Origin: Karalla daura
Lineage: Eukaryota > Chordata > Actinopteri > Chaetodontiformes > Leiognathidae
Reading direction: 5' to 3'
Assembly: GCA_029224185.1 (NCBI GenBank)
Contig: CM055196.1
Location: 23,446,673 to 23,510,672 of the forward strand
Length of the DNA stretch: 64,000 nt
The notes under the pieces are model-generated. The model saw nothing but the letters and a program-made list of their open reading frames with translations, was not told the origin of the DNA and made no database searches. A program made the position numbers and the translations under genes. This document shows positions 46,676-56,887 of this stretch, one piece after another; position 1 is the stretch's first letter, and every line of letters starts with the position of its first letter.

Positions 46676-46876
46676 ATGGGCAGTGAAGCCTCTTTGTTTT
46701 CCGTGGATTTGTTTATCGAGGACTCGCCTCAGAAGTGGAAAACCATCTGTGTGTGTGCGTGTGTGTTGTCTTCTGGCAGGGCCGTGCCGTCCAGTGGTAA
46801 CTGGCTCTTTAACAAGGTGTTTTTATGCACGATGCAAGTGGCAGCGTTGCAGGTCGCCACGAGGAGGGCTTTATGA
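46676..46876 (+). CDS. Hypothetical 66-residue protein, low confidence
   Basis: The frame opens with MGSEASLFSVDLFIEDSPQK and continues through a GT-rich piece (CVCACV) to GNWLFNKVFLCTMQVAALQV, with a TGA stop after residue 66 (46874-46876). A splice-acceptor-like 'gtcttctggcag' lies inside it. The ATG context (gtcgATGg) is moderate. It sits 70-80 bases after a promoter-like element. There is no known domain, and the length is compatible with chance. I list it only because promoter and ORF coincide. Confidence 0.15.
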   Translation: MGSEASLFSVDLFIEDSPQKWKTICVCACVLSSGRAVPSSGNWLFNKVFLCTMQVAALQVATRRAL

Positions 46877-46879
46877 GTG

Positions 46880-47595
46880 GCCACACAGGCGGGCGGGCGG
46901 CCTGGGTTTGATGGAGGGCCCCTCCAGCTTTACTGCACGTCTGTTCAGAGGCTTTACAACCCCCCCAAACAGAGAGCAGAGGTGGAGAGGGGATCAGGTA
47001 GACCGGCTGAGGTGGAGCTGGCGTCTCTGTGAGGATGCTTAAGGTTTAACAGACGAACAACTGCTGCAGTTAGTCCGCCGGTCACGAGCCAGGATGACCT
47101 TTCCTCCGTTGGTCAGGACCAAGCTCGACAGGTCTGCATGTCCAGGTCCAGAGAGAAAGGCTCTGTCAATGTCTGTTGTTGTGTTCTGGACTGATCCCAC
47201 ATCATGTCCAGGGTTTGGAAACCAGTTTATTAAACGCACAATGTTCATACCAAAAGGGCAGAACTTGCAGTTTGGCATCTTGAACCTTTCTAACAAAATC
47301 CAAGTATTGCACAGTTGGACTCTAGGACTAGACTACAGTCTTAGCTGCACAATATCCACTTATTGTTTTTTTTTGCATGTCTTTGTATACAGTATACAGT
47401 TACGATATTATTTTATATTTAATACCTTCTTATGTAAAAATGCTTTCACGCTCTTATGAGGTGGTTTTTCAGATATAAATGTTCATCACTAAACACTTTC
47501 TTCTTTTACATTTATACGTTACTGGACATGACCAGTTCACTTGGCACTGTAAGGATCAGGATGGAACTTTTACTAAATGAGTAAAAGTTCAGTCC
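46880..47595. other. Stretch with no recognised feature
   Basis: A CpG-bearing start changes to AT-rich sequence. No gene recognised. Confidence 0.45.
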
Positions 47596-47597
47596 TG

Positions 47598-47629
47598 AAC
47601 ATTTATGATATTAAAATATCATAAATGTT
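47598..47629. repeat. Perfect 32-bp palindrome
   Basis: AACATTTATGATATT, a two-base AA spacer, then AATATCATAAATGTT. The arms match at all 15 places. Confidence 0.95.
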
Positions 47630-47940
47630 TCAGACGTCCAATTTCTCCGAAGTCGACTTTCACTGGATGTTTCTAGAAGACTTGAGCTGCAGCTACAGCT
47701 CAAAGCTGCAGCACAGCATTCAATTGAAACAACCTACAAGTTTCAATTCAACATTTCAGAGATATTGCTTTATTTTGCATGAACAGAAATGCAGCTACTG
47801 TCCATTTTGCAGCTGCAACTTTAATATTGGATATATAAAAGGTTTATCTGAGGTTTATCGTGTGTTTTCGGGATGTCTGGTCGAACACTTTTCAGCCACA
47901 GTCAAGGAACCTGTACAAGTGTTTGAGTGTATATACAAGT

Positions 47941-47970
47941 AGTGTGTGTGTGCGTGTGTGTGCGTGTGTT
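47941..47970. repeat. GT-rich tract, short
   Basis: GT run with several GC breaks. Confidence 0.85.
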
Positions 47971-48206
47971 GACTTCCTCCTAGAAGCTGCTGAATCAGGT
48001 CCAGCCTGTGCTGGGCGGAGGCTGCAGACGGCCTCTGGCTCGGAGGCAGCAGCAGTGAAGTGACAGCTCCAGGTGGCGGCGCAGGGTTTCAGATGGGACA
48101 GGAGGCAGAGCAGCAACTGTTGGCCCCGAGCCGGCAGATAAATAATAAACCAACTGTGAGCCCAGAGCTGCTCCTGAGGACCAGCACAGGACAAGGAGTG
48201 ATGCAG

Positions 48207-48247
48207 AGGGAGGAGGAGGAGGAGGAGGAGGAGGAGGAGGAGGAGGC
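48207..48247. repeat. GGA trinucleotide repeat
   Basis: About 13 GGA units. The Glu-rich and Pro/Ser-rich frames are repeat artefacts. Confidence 0.95.
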
Positions 48248-48878
48248 CAGGGCTTTAAACCTCTGCTCTTGCGGTTTGGCACACACAACCATCAGCCCGG
48301 GATTTTTAATTAAACAGATGTCACTATGAATATTTCAACTTCTGAGCCACACGATATGGACGGGAGTGAGGTAATATGTGGAGGGACGGCCACGGAGCAG
48401 CGAGCACATCGATGCTGAGCTACTGGAGCGGTCGTCCATGTAGGGAGACGCTTCTCTCTGATTTTGTAGCTCCGGACACTTTGTGGTTTCATTTCATTTA
48501 CTTTTGCCTTTTGCACTCTGTTTGAAATTCAGGATTCATCATATAGAAACAAAATAGTAAATAGCTTTTGTATGGTGAGCCTCTTTAACCTCTTCAAACT
48601 CTTCAGTGGTCGATACAGAGGGACAAGCAGTCTTTATCAGCACTAGGCAACAAGAACTACTTTAGAAAATGTGTTTTGCTTTGATTGATGGACCCTCAGA
48701 AGATTAGCATACTCTATAAATATCAAATATTTATCCTAACAACATTTGTTGAGCAAATGTTTCCACTGAATGATGTTTCTTTAATACAGCTCATTGTGTT
48801 GCATCACTATGCGAACTTTGTCCTATAAATTGCACCAACTTGACGCCTCGGTTATTTTTATCTCAAACCTCAGTAAAG

Positions 48879-48892
48879 TGTGTGTATGTATG

Positions 48893-48950
<58 letters not shown>
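48879..48950. repeat. GT microsatellite
   Basis: About 30 GT units after an interrupted start. Confidence 0.96.
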
Positions 48951-48956
<6 letters not shown>

Positions 48957-49329
48957 CGGGATAAATCCAGTCAGGAACCAGTCTGGGCAGGATGAGGTGG
49001 ACAGTGAAAAGCGGAGCTCATGTTTTACTCATCTTACATGTTTACTTGGACATAACTTGACTTGTGTCCTCGTTACTCCCAGTGTCACTTCTACCCTTGA
49101 ATCTATGAATGTGCTGGTTTTACATCTTTACAAGCTTCAACTTATTTGAGCTGCTTCACAGGCACTAACGGTATTCAGCAGTGTCACTACAAATACCTGT
49201 GAGTACCAGTGTATCACACACTATAACATCATTTGTGTGTTTAGTGTGTTTTTAACTCCACATAGAAAGATTCTGGGCTTGAGCTGCTGTCAAACCCAGG
49301 TCCTTCTTGAAGTGAGATGAGAGTGCTAC

Positions 49330-49330
<1 letters not shown>

Positions 49331-49397
<67 letters not shown>

Positions 49398-49398
49398 T

Positions 49399-49447
<49 letters not shown>

Positions 49448-49505
49448 CGATCGATCGATCGATCGATCGATCGATCGATCGATCGATAGATAGATAGATA
49501 GATAG
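49331..49505. repeat. GATA array with an internal GATC block
   Basis: GATA units run from 49331 with one TTA interruption near 49397, change to ten GATC units at 49445-49484, then return to GATA. The GATC block is fully self-complementary. It is inverted relative to the ATCT array at 32547. Confidence 0.97.
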
Positions 49506-49670
49506 ACAAAGTACGTAAGAAAAATAAATGATGTGTCAAACAAACATGGTTAACAAACAAAATGGTTAAACTAGACCACATAGAGGTGGCCGTTGGAAGT
49601 GGGATGTCCTGAAGCTGCTGTAGCTTCATAGATGATGTAATAAGTTAACAGGAGTACCTGCTGGATGGTT

Positions 49671-49673
<3 letters not shown>

Positions 49674-49738
<65 letters not shown>
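49674..49738. repeat. GT microsatellite, about 32 units
   Basis: Pure GT run. Confidence 0.97.
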
Positions 49739-49897
49739 CTGGACCACTGGTCACGTGTGAGCAGCGTGAGCGCTCGACACTCGCCTCCACACACTCCGTC
49801 CTACCGGGGCATCAGAGGGCCAAGCAGCTGGGGGACGTGCAGCCCAGGGGTGAGCGAGCGAGCGAGGGAGGGAGGGAGCGAGGGATGTTGTGGTGGT

Positions 49898-49952
49898 CCC
49901 CCTCACCCCCCCACCACCTCAGACCCCCCCCCACCCCTTCCTCACCCCCTCC
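49898..49952. repeat. C-rich tract
   Basis: Repeated C runs (ccccctcacccccccacc and similar), with quadruplex potential on the minus strand. A second C-rich patch follows at 50090-50145. Confidence 0.85.
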
Positions 49953-50240
49953 AGATGCCCCACGATGACAGAGGCCCCCGCCATCAGCCGCAGCAGGACA
50001 CTTGGCACTGACGTGAGCTGTCGGTCCTCCCCGAGGCTGGAGCGTGCCAGGCGACAGCTGCAGGGCTCAGGGTCTGTACGCATGACGACGCCCCCCCAAA
50101 AACATCCCCATCAACCCCCCAAAACCTCCTCCATAACCCCCCAGCCACGCCAGGCCACGCGGGGCAACGGCCCTCTCAATACGACCATTGTTGAGCTCGG
50201 GGCTGGTTAAGCCCTCCATATCAGAGGGATGAAACCCCCT

Positions 50241-50243
<3 letters not shown>

Positions 50244-50299
<56 letters not shown>
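50244..50299. repeat. CA microsatellite, about 28 units
   Basis: Pure CA run, followed at 50450-50500 by an AAG-rich patch. Confidence 0.97.
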
Positions 50300-50300
<1 letters not shown>

Positions 50301-51050
50301 CCATCAGCACACACACAGGGCTGCGGTCATGAGTGTGGTGGTGTGTTAACACGAGGCTGAGGATGATGGACTGGACTTTGATAGCGCAGCAGCTGTTTGC
50401 TGTGTTGAGATGTTGGAATGAAAATCTGCCCAAAAATACTGCAGAGAAGAACAAGAGGAACAAGAAGAAGAAGAAGTAGAAGAACAAGGAGAAGAGGAGG
50501 ATGGAGGAAGGCCTTCACCTCACACTGTGAACATTTTGTCTCCAGGTTTCCTTTTCTTCACTGAACCGACCTTCAGGGGGAAGTCAGATACCTCATATCA
50601 GTATCAGCCAGGAACTACTGACCTTCCTCACTGTTAGCCTCTATTTAACTCTTGTTTCTATGTATCTACGTGTTCAAATCCATCTGCACATCTGTGAATG
50701 TAGATGCATGTGAATCAATCTTTATTGCATATAGCACAGGAAAAGTACTATATAACTAAGGTTATATACTAACTGATTTGACTGATTTCACTTCTTTGAA
50801 CCGACTGAAAAAAGTGAGAGAAGTCAGCTTCGACTGACCCCAGTTGTTGAGTGTACATCATGTGATGCACATGAACAGTGATTAAACAACAAAGGTTTGT
50901 GACGTAGCTATTGTGGCTCCGCTGTGTGTCAGTCGTTACGGGTAAAACTTACGCAAACGTGTTTGGAAATGAACCCAAAATAGACAGGAACGCTGCATAA
51001 CCGCACTCATAACCATGAAACCGATAAGTATTTACTGAAAGTGAGAGGAG
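50300..51050. other. Stretch with no recognised gene
   Basis: An AAG/AGG-rich patch at 50450-50515, then ordinary sequence. A weak LINE-tail-like patch lies near 50700 in reverse. Confidence 0.4.
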
Positions 51051-51051
51051 C

Positions 51052-51053
<2 letters not shown>

Positions 51054-51090
<37 letters not shown>
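51054..51090. repeat. GT microsatellite, about 18 units
   Basis: Pure GT run. Confidence 0.96.
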
Positions 51091-51093
<3 letters not shown>

Positions 51094-51094
51094 A

Positions 51095-52034
51095 AGGAGG
51101 TTATGTAACTGGCATGTTGCTACGGACACCACTTGACCTCTGACCCCGGGGAGGGCGTCAGGAGGATTCCTGATGACACCCCGGCTCGGAGATCGGCATG
51201 TCGCCCCGTTACGTGTCACACACCTCAGGTGTCAGTGTGTACACGGGCCGAGGTGTGTGTGGGAACAGGCAGCATGAGCGTCACTGATCAATAATCAATA
51301 ATCATCACGTTAGTTAGCTTTGAGGAGTAAGCGCTGTTCTAGTTTTGAAATGTTTACTGAAGTCACTTTCAACCATGAAGAAGTCTGATGAAGAATGACG
51401 TTCACTCCCAGTGAACATCTTCGTCTCATCCTGTCTTTATACCCTACACTATCTGCTACTACTATGTCGTTACACTGCAAAAGAGAGAGAGTTTAATAAC
51501 AAGATTAGTAAGATTAGTAATTAGAAGTAAATCTGAGGAGAAATGTCCTCTGAACAAGTGAAGTGATCAGTCCATGAAATAAGGTTATTGATAGATTGAT
51601 AGATTTCATATTATTGGGTGAAACTAGGCACTTAAAATAAGAAAATAACTTTTAAAACAAGCTACATAATCTAAACTAAAACCAAAACTAAATCTTTTTT
51701 AAATATGTTTTCGTAAAAACCAAATAATTTGCAGTGTAATCAGTGTGTGCTGGCTCAACACTGTGATAGTAGGAAAGCTGCCCATTAAATCAAGTGTCTG
51801 ACACCTTTATTGCATTAATCTTCTCTATTACAAGCAATAAAACACTAAAACTGAGGGAAAGTCCAGTTGTGTGATCATGGTGCATCAGTGTAAAATGATC
51901 ATATAATAAAACGTGTTTATCAGAAGAAACATTCTCTCAACATTGTCTATTGTAGTTTTATGTCCGCAGCTCACACTTTGATGAAGTACAAACAGCCATT
52001 TCTTGTTTGCCACCCCTTCAGTGTGTAACTCAGA

Positions 52035-52035
<1 letters not shown>
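51095..52035. other. Stretch with no recognised feature
   Basis: CpG-bearing at 51110-51260, then AT-rich. No gene seen. Confidence 0.45.

Positions 52036-52039
<4 letters not shown>

Positions 52040-52112
<73 letters not shown>
52040..52112. repeat. GT run followed by GA run
   Basis: About 27 GT units change to nine GA units. A CA array of opposite orientation is at 52247. Confidence 0.97.
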
Positions 52113-52113
<1 letters not shown>

Positions 52114-52246
52114 CAGGGAGGGTGTGTCAGTGAAGCTCTAACTGTGTGATTTACTCTCCGCTCTGACACTGAGACCACGCTGTTACCAGATCCTCCATGA
52201 CACCCGCGTACCTGGAACCCACCTCATCAGCACTTTGCAAAACACA

Positions 52247-52248
52247 CA

Positions 52249-52304
<56 letters not shown>
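52247..52304. repeat. CA microsatellite, about 28 units
   Basis: CA run with one CT break at the left. Confidence 0.97.
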
Positions 52305-52306
<2 letters not shown>

Positions 52307-52886
52307 GAGTTCTGAGAAGTCGCAGTGAAGAATGTGCTGGTGTCGAGGTGTAAAGGCAGCAGTCTCAGGACGAGTGAACCCGACGAGCACGATCATAAAA
52401 GTGATGAAAGCGGTTTGTGCTTTAAACACCCGACCCCAACGACAAATGTAAAGGCCGGGAAACATTTCTGCCTGTGATTGTGTGGCTGCACTACACACGT
52501 GTTTACTGTGACCTAACAGGAACATGATACGTGACACCACATATTCACATGATCCAAACCAAGACGTTAATAAATGTGTAAGATCTCTATTTGCAAAAAT
52601 ACTCTGAAGAGGAGCTGTCATTGTGTTTTCAGGTTGTAAGGTTTAGTCCTCATGGGGCTCAAACATCCTCACAATCATTTCAATGTGTATTAATAGAAAG
52701 GTGAGACTCTTTAATCAGTGTCCATGCAGGAAAGCTTAACTCAGAGTAAAGTGAGGATGTTTTATTTGTAAACGTTTTCTGAAAACTTGTGTTTGTGGTG
52801 TGAGTGGAGGCCATTTTGCTGAGACTGCTCCTCATAATCTGCGACTAGAGTGAGGATGAGATTATAGTTGTATGTCCAGCGTTTTA

Positions 52887-52901
52887 CCACCAGAGGGCGC
52901 C
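52887..52901 (+). promoter_or_regulatory. CTCF-binding core, perfect consensus match
   Basis: CCACCAGAGGGCGCC fits CCASYAGRKGGCRSY at all 15 positions. It faces the alpha2-delta gene, whose start codon is about 2.3 kb downstream, and is oriented away from the weaker minus-strand core at 27621. CTCF binding is inferred from the motif only. Confidence 0.55.
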
Positions 52902-52909
52902 ACTGACTT

Positions 52910-54240
52910 AACTCTTGCGGCAGGTCTTCTCTGCACACTGGACGTCTGAGGGTGACGGAGAGTTGTAATAAAGTTACACCACAACTTTGGTTTTTCCACC
53001 GATACCGTCCCTGATTCTCATGGCCGATGGATCAAACATTAAAGCTCTGCCTCTGATGTAACAAAGTAATGCAACAGGTAGAAAAAAACATTGATTATCA
53101 TGAAATTATTAGCTTCAGAGCAGAAGCTGCCTCGAATGCTCCATCGAGAGGCTGATGATTCTTCCCATAAGATGTAGTTTCAGTCACACATCCAGTGGCA
53201 ATTTATATTAGATGTGTAGAAATCTATATTTCTATAGCACAGTTTCCTTTTCAGAAGTAGTTAAAAAAGGTGATAAACCACAATGGTGATAACAGTGCTG
53301 TGGTTATGTATGGGGAACAACAGACTGAAAACGAGTGAAATCTGGTTACAATAAGCTCCAGTTACCTGTATTTATCAGCACAGTAACCGTCATACATCCC
53401 TGGTTGTGATCGTCCTGAAATCACTTTAATCTGTTCTGTTCAGATGATTCTAGCAGAGACTAAAGGAAGAGTAGATGAAGAAATGTAAATCCAGAATGGA
53501 GCCTTTACTGTACTGAGGCGCTGCAGACGGCCCTGAGGACACGGTGTGGCTGGGACGATGCGCTGAAGGATCAGATCTTCTCTGACTCTCTGATCTATTG
53601 ATCAGCCTGTGGTTATTCCTGTGACTCTGATCAATAATTAATGAACTGCGGGACGATCAGACGAGCTGCACTCTGGGCTCTGAGCTTTACAGTGAGCACC
53701 TGAAGGTAAACCCTAGACGACGTTGATCCTACAGGTTGAACGTGACCTCACAGACTGAGGGTCGTAGATGGAGAAGGTCTGAGAGGTTGAACTCAGACTG
53801 ACAGGAAGTGGCCTGAAGTCTTGGATGATGATGTAAATCACAAGGTCAAACTACTTATGACTTCACGAGGAAACAGTCTCGTATTTGACACAGAATCGAT
53901 ACGAGGCCTGGTGTCCTCTGCTCTGCTCTCACCTCCTCTTTGATTTTCTCAATGAATCATCTTAAAGTTGTCAGAGTAAACTTTGTTCTGTTTTTCGTCC
54001 ACTTTTAAGGTGGAAGCCTCGAGTGTTTCATGTCTTGCTCTGAGGAGTGTTTCATGGTATCTCCCTGGCAGAGATGCAGAGCAGTCATGATAAAGAGATC
54101 CTGTGAACTGCAGTCGGTCAACAGCTTTACCTCTAATTAGTTTTTATTAGATTAGATGTAAAGTCCAGGCTGGGCGGCCCCTACATATGCACTGAAACCT
54201 GCCACTGTATTTTAGTCTCCACACATGACATAGTTTGAGT
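52910..54240. other. Proximal flank of the alpha2-delta gene
   Basis: Single-copy sequence with no exon recognised and no simple repeat of note. It may hold distal promoter elements. Confidence 0.4.
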
Positions 54241-54241
54241 C

Positions 54242-54250
54242 GTGTGTGCG

Positions 54251-54289
<39 letters not shown>

Positions 54290-54292
54290 AGG
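54242..54292. repeat. GT microsatellite, interrupted
   Basis: GT run with GC and TA breaks. Confidence 0.94.
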
Positions 54293-54412
54293 TCTGATTC
54301 TCCCACAGGGGTCACTGAAGTGTAATGAACACAGATGCAAGAATCTGTGTGTGTGTATGTTTAGCCCTGTGTGGTTATTCAGCTCATTGTCTGAGTGGAT
54401 GATTCATCTGAG

Positions 54413-54421
54413 TGTGTGTGT

Positions 54422-54459
<38 letters not shown>
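54413..54459. repeat. GT microsatellite
   Basis: GT run with one GAGT break, same orientation as 54242. Confidence 0.95.
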
Positions 54460-54460
<1 letters not shown>

Positions 54461-54644
54461 ATGTCAGAGTTGGCCACTTGCCGTCTCTGCCTCTCAGCCA
54501 AACTGAACCTGAGGGTTTCTTTTTTTTCCGACTGCTCTGATTGGTCGTAGGAGAGTCTGTCTCCAGAAATCACTCTAATCCTCTTAGATAAAACAGAGCC
54601 CTCGTCCAATCCCCTGCTCCAATCCCTCCACTCCCTCCCCCTCA

Positions 54645-54682
<38 letters not shown>

Positions 54683-54705
54683 CGTCCATGGGGAAGAGGA
54701 GTTTT

Positions 54706-54721
54706 TAATCCAAGTGGATTA
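54706..54721. promoter_or_regulatory. Inverted TAATCC homeodomain pair
   Basis: TAATCC-AAGT-GGATTA is a perfect inverted repeat of the K50 (Otx/Crx) homeodomain core. Factors of this class drive photoreceptor genes, and CACNA2D4 works in photoreceptors. The link here is inference. Confidence 0.45.
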
Positions 54722-55044
54722 CGTTGCAAATTGGGTGACAGTGGAGGCGAGCGGCTGCAAAATCTGCTGCAGACTGCTGGCTTCATGTCTTCCTAAACAA
54801 AAACAAGAGGGAAAAAAATCAAGTGGAGCAGCCTGGAAGAACCTGGAATATCCTGGGAGAACCTGGAGCATCTGCAGGGGAATCTTCGATCGGTCGGGTT
54901 CTAAAGGAGTCCAGAAGTTTCCACTTTTCCACTCCATGGACAGTTTTTACCTTTGACTGTGTTTGTCCGGCTCTAAGGTAGATGGACATCATCTGGGGGC
55001 GATTGTGAAGAGGACAACGAGCTGAAGCAGGAAGTTGTGAGAAG

Positions 55045-55137
55045 ATGCCGGGAGCTGCTCATGTTTTTCCAGACATGACAGAAACCATTCAGCGTGCGCC
55101 TCCCTCAGCCTCCTCCACCGTCCTCCTGTCGCTTTAG
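55045..55137 (+). promoter_or_regulatory. Upstream ORF, 30 codons
   Basis: ATG with A at -3 opens a 30-codon frame (MPGAAHVFPDMTETIQRAPP and ten more residues), ending in TAG at 55135-55137. It would be read before the main start if the leader is transcribed this far. Confidence 0.35.
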
Positions 55138-55142
55138 CCACC

Positions 55143-55178
55143 ATGAGGAAACCGTTCCCCTCAGACCTCCAGAGCTGA
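55143..55178 (+). promoter_or_regulatory. Upstream ORF with near-perfect Kozak context
   Basis: The GCCACCATGA context is close to ideal. The 11-residue frame (MRKPFPSDLQS) ends 55 bases before the main ATG and is out of frame with it. Confidence 0.4.
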
Positions 55179-55233
55179 TCCCAGTCTGCCAGACCGCCTC
55201 CAGAACTTTAGGGCCCACAGCCAGAGGAGCTTG

Positions 55234-55355
55234 ATGCTGGGGGGAGACAGCAGGATGGAGGACAGGGTGCTGGGAACCAGGAGACTCCTGGGAACTCTAG
55301 GATTTCTCTGCTTGTGGATTACAGCTCAGGCTCAGATGAAGATCCCACCGGAGAC
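55234..55355 (+). CDS. cacna2d4: Calcium channel alpha2-delta subunit, coding exon 1 (signal peptide)
   Basis: This exon encodes 40 codons plus two bases. It starts MLGGDSRMEDRVL, goes through a hydrophobic core (LLGTLGFLCLWITAQA) and ends KIPPE. The layout is a cleavable signal peptide with likely cleavage after AQA, as expected of alpha2-delta proteins, which are secreted to the outer face of the membrane and anchored there. The donor is GAC/gtaagt. An in-frame TGA at 55144 bars an earlier start. ATG1 has a weak context (T at -3, C at +4), while Met8 at 55255 has A at -3 and G at +4, so translation may begin at 55255. The symbol is tentative: CACNA2D3 is the alternative. Confidence 0.7.
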
Positions 55356-55988
55356 GTAAGTATCCTTCACTTCTCAGCCCACCCCACAGTGAACTGAAGC
55401 TACTGAGACATGTGTTGGACTTTGGAGAACTTGTGAGTTGATTGTTTCATCAGTTTAAGGTTATAAAGGGTCGATGATGTTCCACTTACTCACACATCAG
55501 CCAGATGTTGTCCATCACACTGGGAGTTACCACAGTGGAGAAGTCAGTCTGACACTGAAACCTTCATTTTCCTGCTGTTTTTATGATTAAAAGGTAGAAA
55601 TGTTCCATCCAAATGTCTTCATATCTGAACCACCAGCAGCTCATCGTGCTGTCTGGAGGAACAGAGCTGTGATGGTTGGCTGAATGTGACCCTGACGATC
55701 ATCACTGAGCAGAAGCTTCTGCTCACAGACCTCACATTGTCCCTCAGAGCTTTGTGCTTCCATGCTCAGGTCCTGAGGGACAACCCTCATCAGCTGACTC
55801 ACACTCCTTCCCCCAGGACCTTCATGAACACACAGTATTCCTGCTCCTCTTCATCATTCCATACGGCCCATGAAATCAATCTAGTGTAGCTCCAGGCTTC
55901 AGCTTCAGCGTGTCAGAGAGGAGGAAACGTCCTGCCCTGCCTGAGGCTGAGGCAATAAACACTAAATGAACTGTAAAACTGACACACA

Positions 55989-56600
55989 AAGGAGAAAGGA
56001 CACTCCTTTAAAGACACTGATGTGCACATTTTGGACAAGGAGGATAGATGGTTTGAGAGAGGAGTAAAGGAGGCCATCTACACTCATTTGGAAAGACCCA
56101 CTCTAAACAGAGGAGGAGGCCTGCGTCATCGCTTGTCTGCCACATACCACTCTGCCTTGAGATCCCACCCCAGGAAATTCAACTGCTCATCAACATCACA
56201 GCAGTTAACACCCTCTGGACCCTGTGATCATGAGGACCCATTCAACCCCAACCCTTCACACATTGACACTAGTTGATGTAGTGGAAGAGCCATTAACACG
56301 TTAATGGCCCCATCTCGTCACTTGATGAGGGGTGTGGCTTCACCGCCACAGGTGTCAATGGCCCATCTTGTGACCATTCACTGCCACAGGTATTAACGTG
56401 CTAATGCTCACTCATGTGACCCCTTTTGTCACATAACGAGGGGAATGGCCCATATCCACAGTCCCACCCACTTCCGGAGAGTTTAAATCCTGGCTTCCCC
56501 CCAAACCAACCAGAACTGAAGAAGCCCTTCGGATGAAGGACGAAACGTCTTCAAACCCCAGAAAGAAGTCCAGTTGCTCGACTAAACTGAACATTGGATG
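55989..56600 (+). mobile_element. Penelope-like retroelement, 3' fragment
   Basis: The frame from 55989 reads KGHSFKDTDVHILDKEDRWF and then ERGVKEAIYTHLERPTLNRG, the usual C-terminal end (GIY-YIG endonuclease region) of teleost Penelope-like elements, as I recall it. The coding part stops at 56274-56276. Noncoding sequence follows, with the common 'gaagaagccc...gaaacgtcttc' block at 56517-56553. The reverse transcriptase part is missing, so the copy is dead. It lies in the same strand as the host gene. Confidence 0.65.
56517..56553 (+). repeat. Structured tail of the Penelope-like copy
   Basis: TGAAGA pairs with TCTTCA, and inside it CCTTC pairs with GAAGG around a GGAT loop, leaving an ACGAAACG strand. 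A GAUGA followed by CGAAAC recalls a hammerhead ribozyme core, but the usual CUGAUGA is not intact. Confidence 0.5.
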
Positions 56601-56736
56601 TAAAACTGAAAGAAAATACAGGAAATGTGAAAAACTGTCAGAAATGACAATCAATCGATCAGCCAGACTGTATTTATATTATAGCACTTTTCATACATGC
56701 ACAGTCAGGTAGAGCACAAAGTACGTTACACAATAG

Positions 56737-56739
<3 letters not shown>

Positions 56740-56775
<36 letters not shown>

Positions 56776-56887
56776 ACACAGACACACACACACACACGCA
56801 CACAGACACACACACACACACACACGCACACACAGACACACACAGACACACACAGACACACACACACACACGCACACACAGACACAC
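56740..56887. repeat. Compound CA/CAGA array
   Basis: About 150 bases of CA with regularly spaced GA and CG steps, such as cacacacagacacacacaga. It looks like a partly ordered higher-level repeat of a decayed CA array. Confidence 0.95.

Larger units (their letters stand above)
54640..55233 (+). promoter_or_regulatory. Candidate promoter and 5' leader of the alpha2-delta gene
   Basis: A CT tract (54649-54680) is followed by an inverted pair of TAATCC sites (54706-54721) and then about 510 bases of moderately GC-rich sequence up to the coding start. There is no classical TATA box. The leader, if transcribed throughout, contains short upstream ORFs at 54785, 54936, 54982, 55045 and 55143. The transcription start is not visible and could lie anywhere between about 54720 and 55200. 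Confidence 0.4.

Noticed and set aside
56022..56276. An intact gene at the Penelope-like frame
   Set aside because: Only the C-terminal part is present, and no reverse transcriptase is found upstream.
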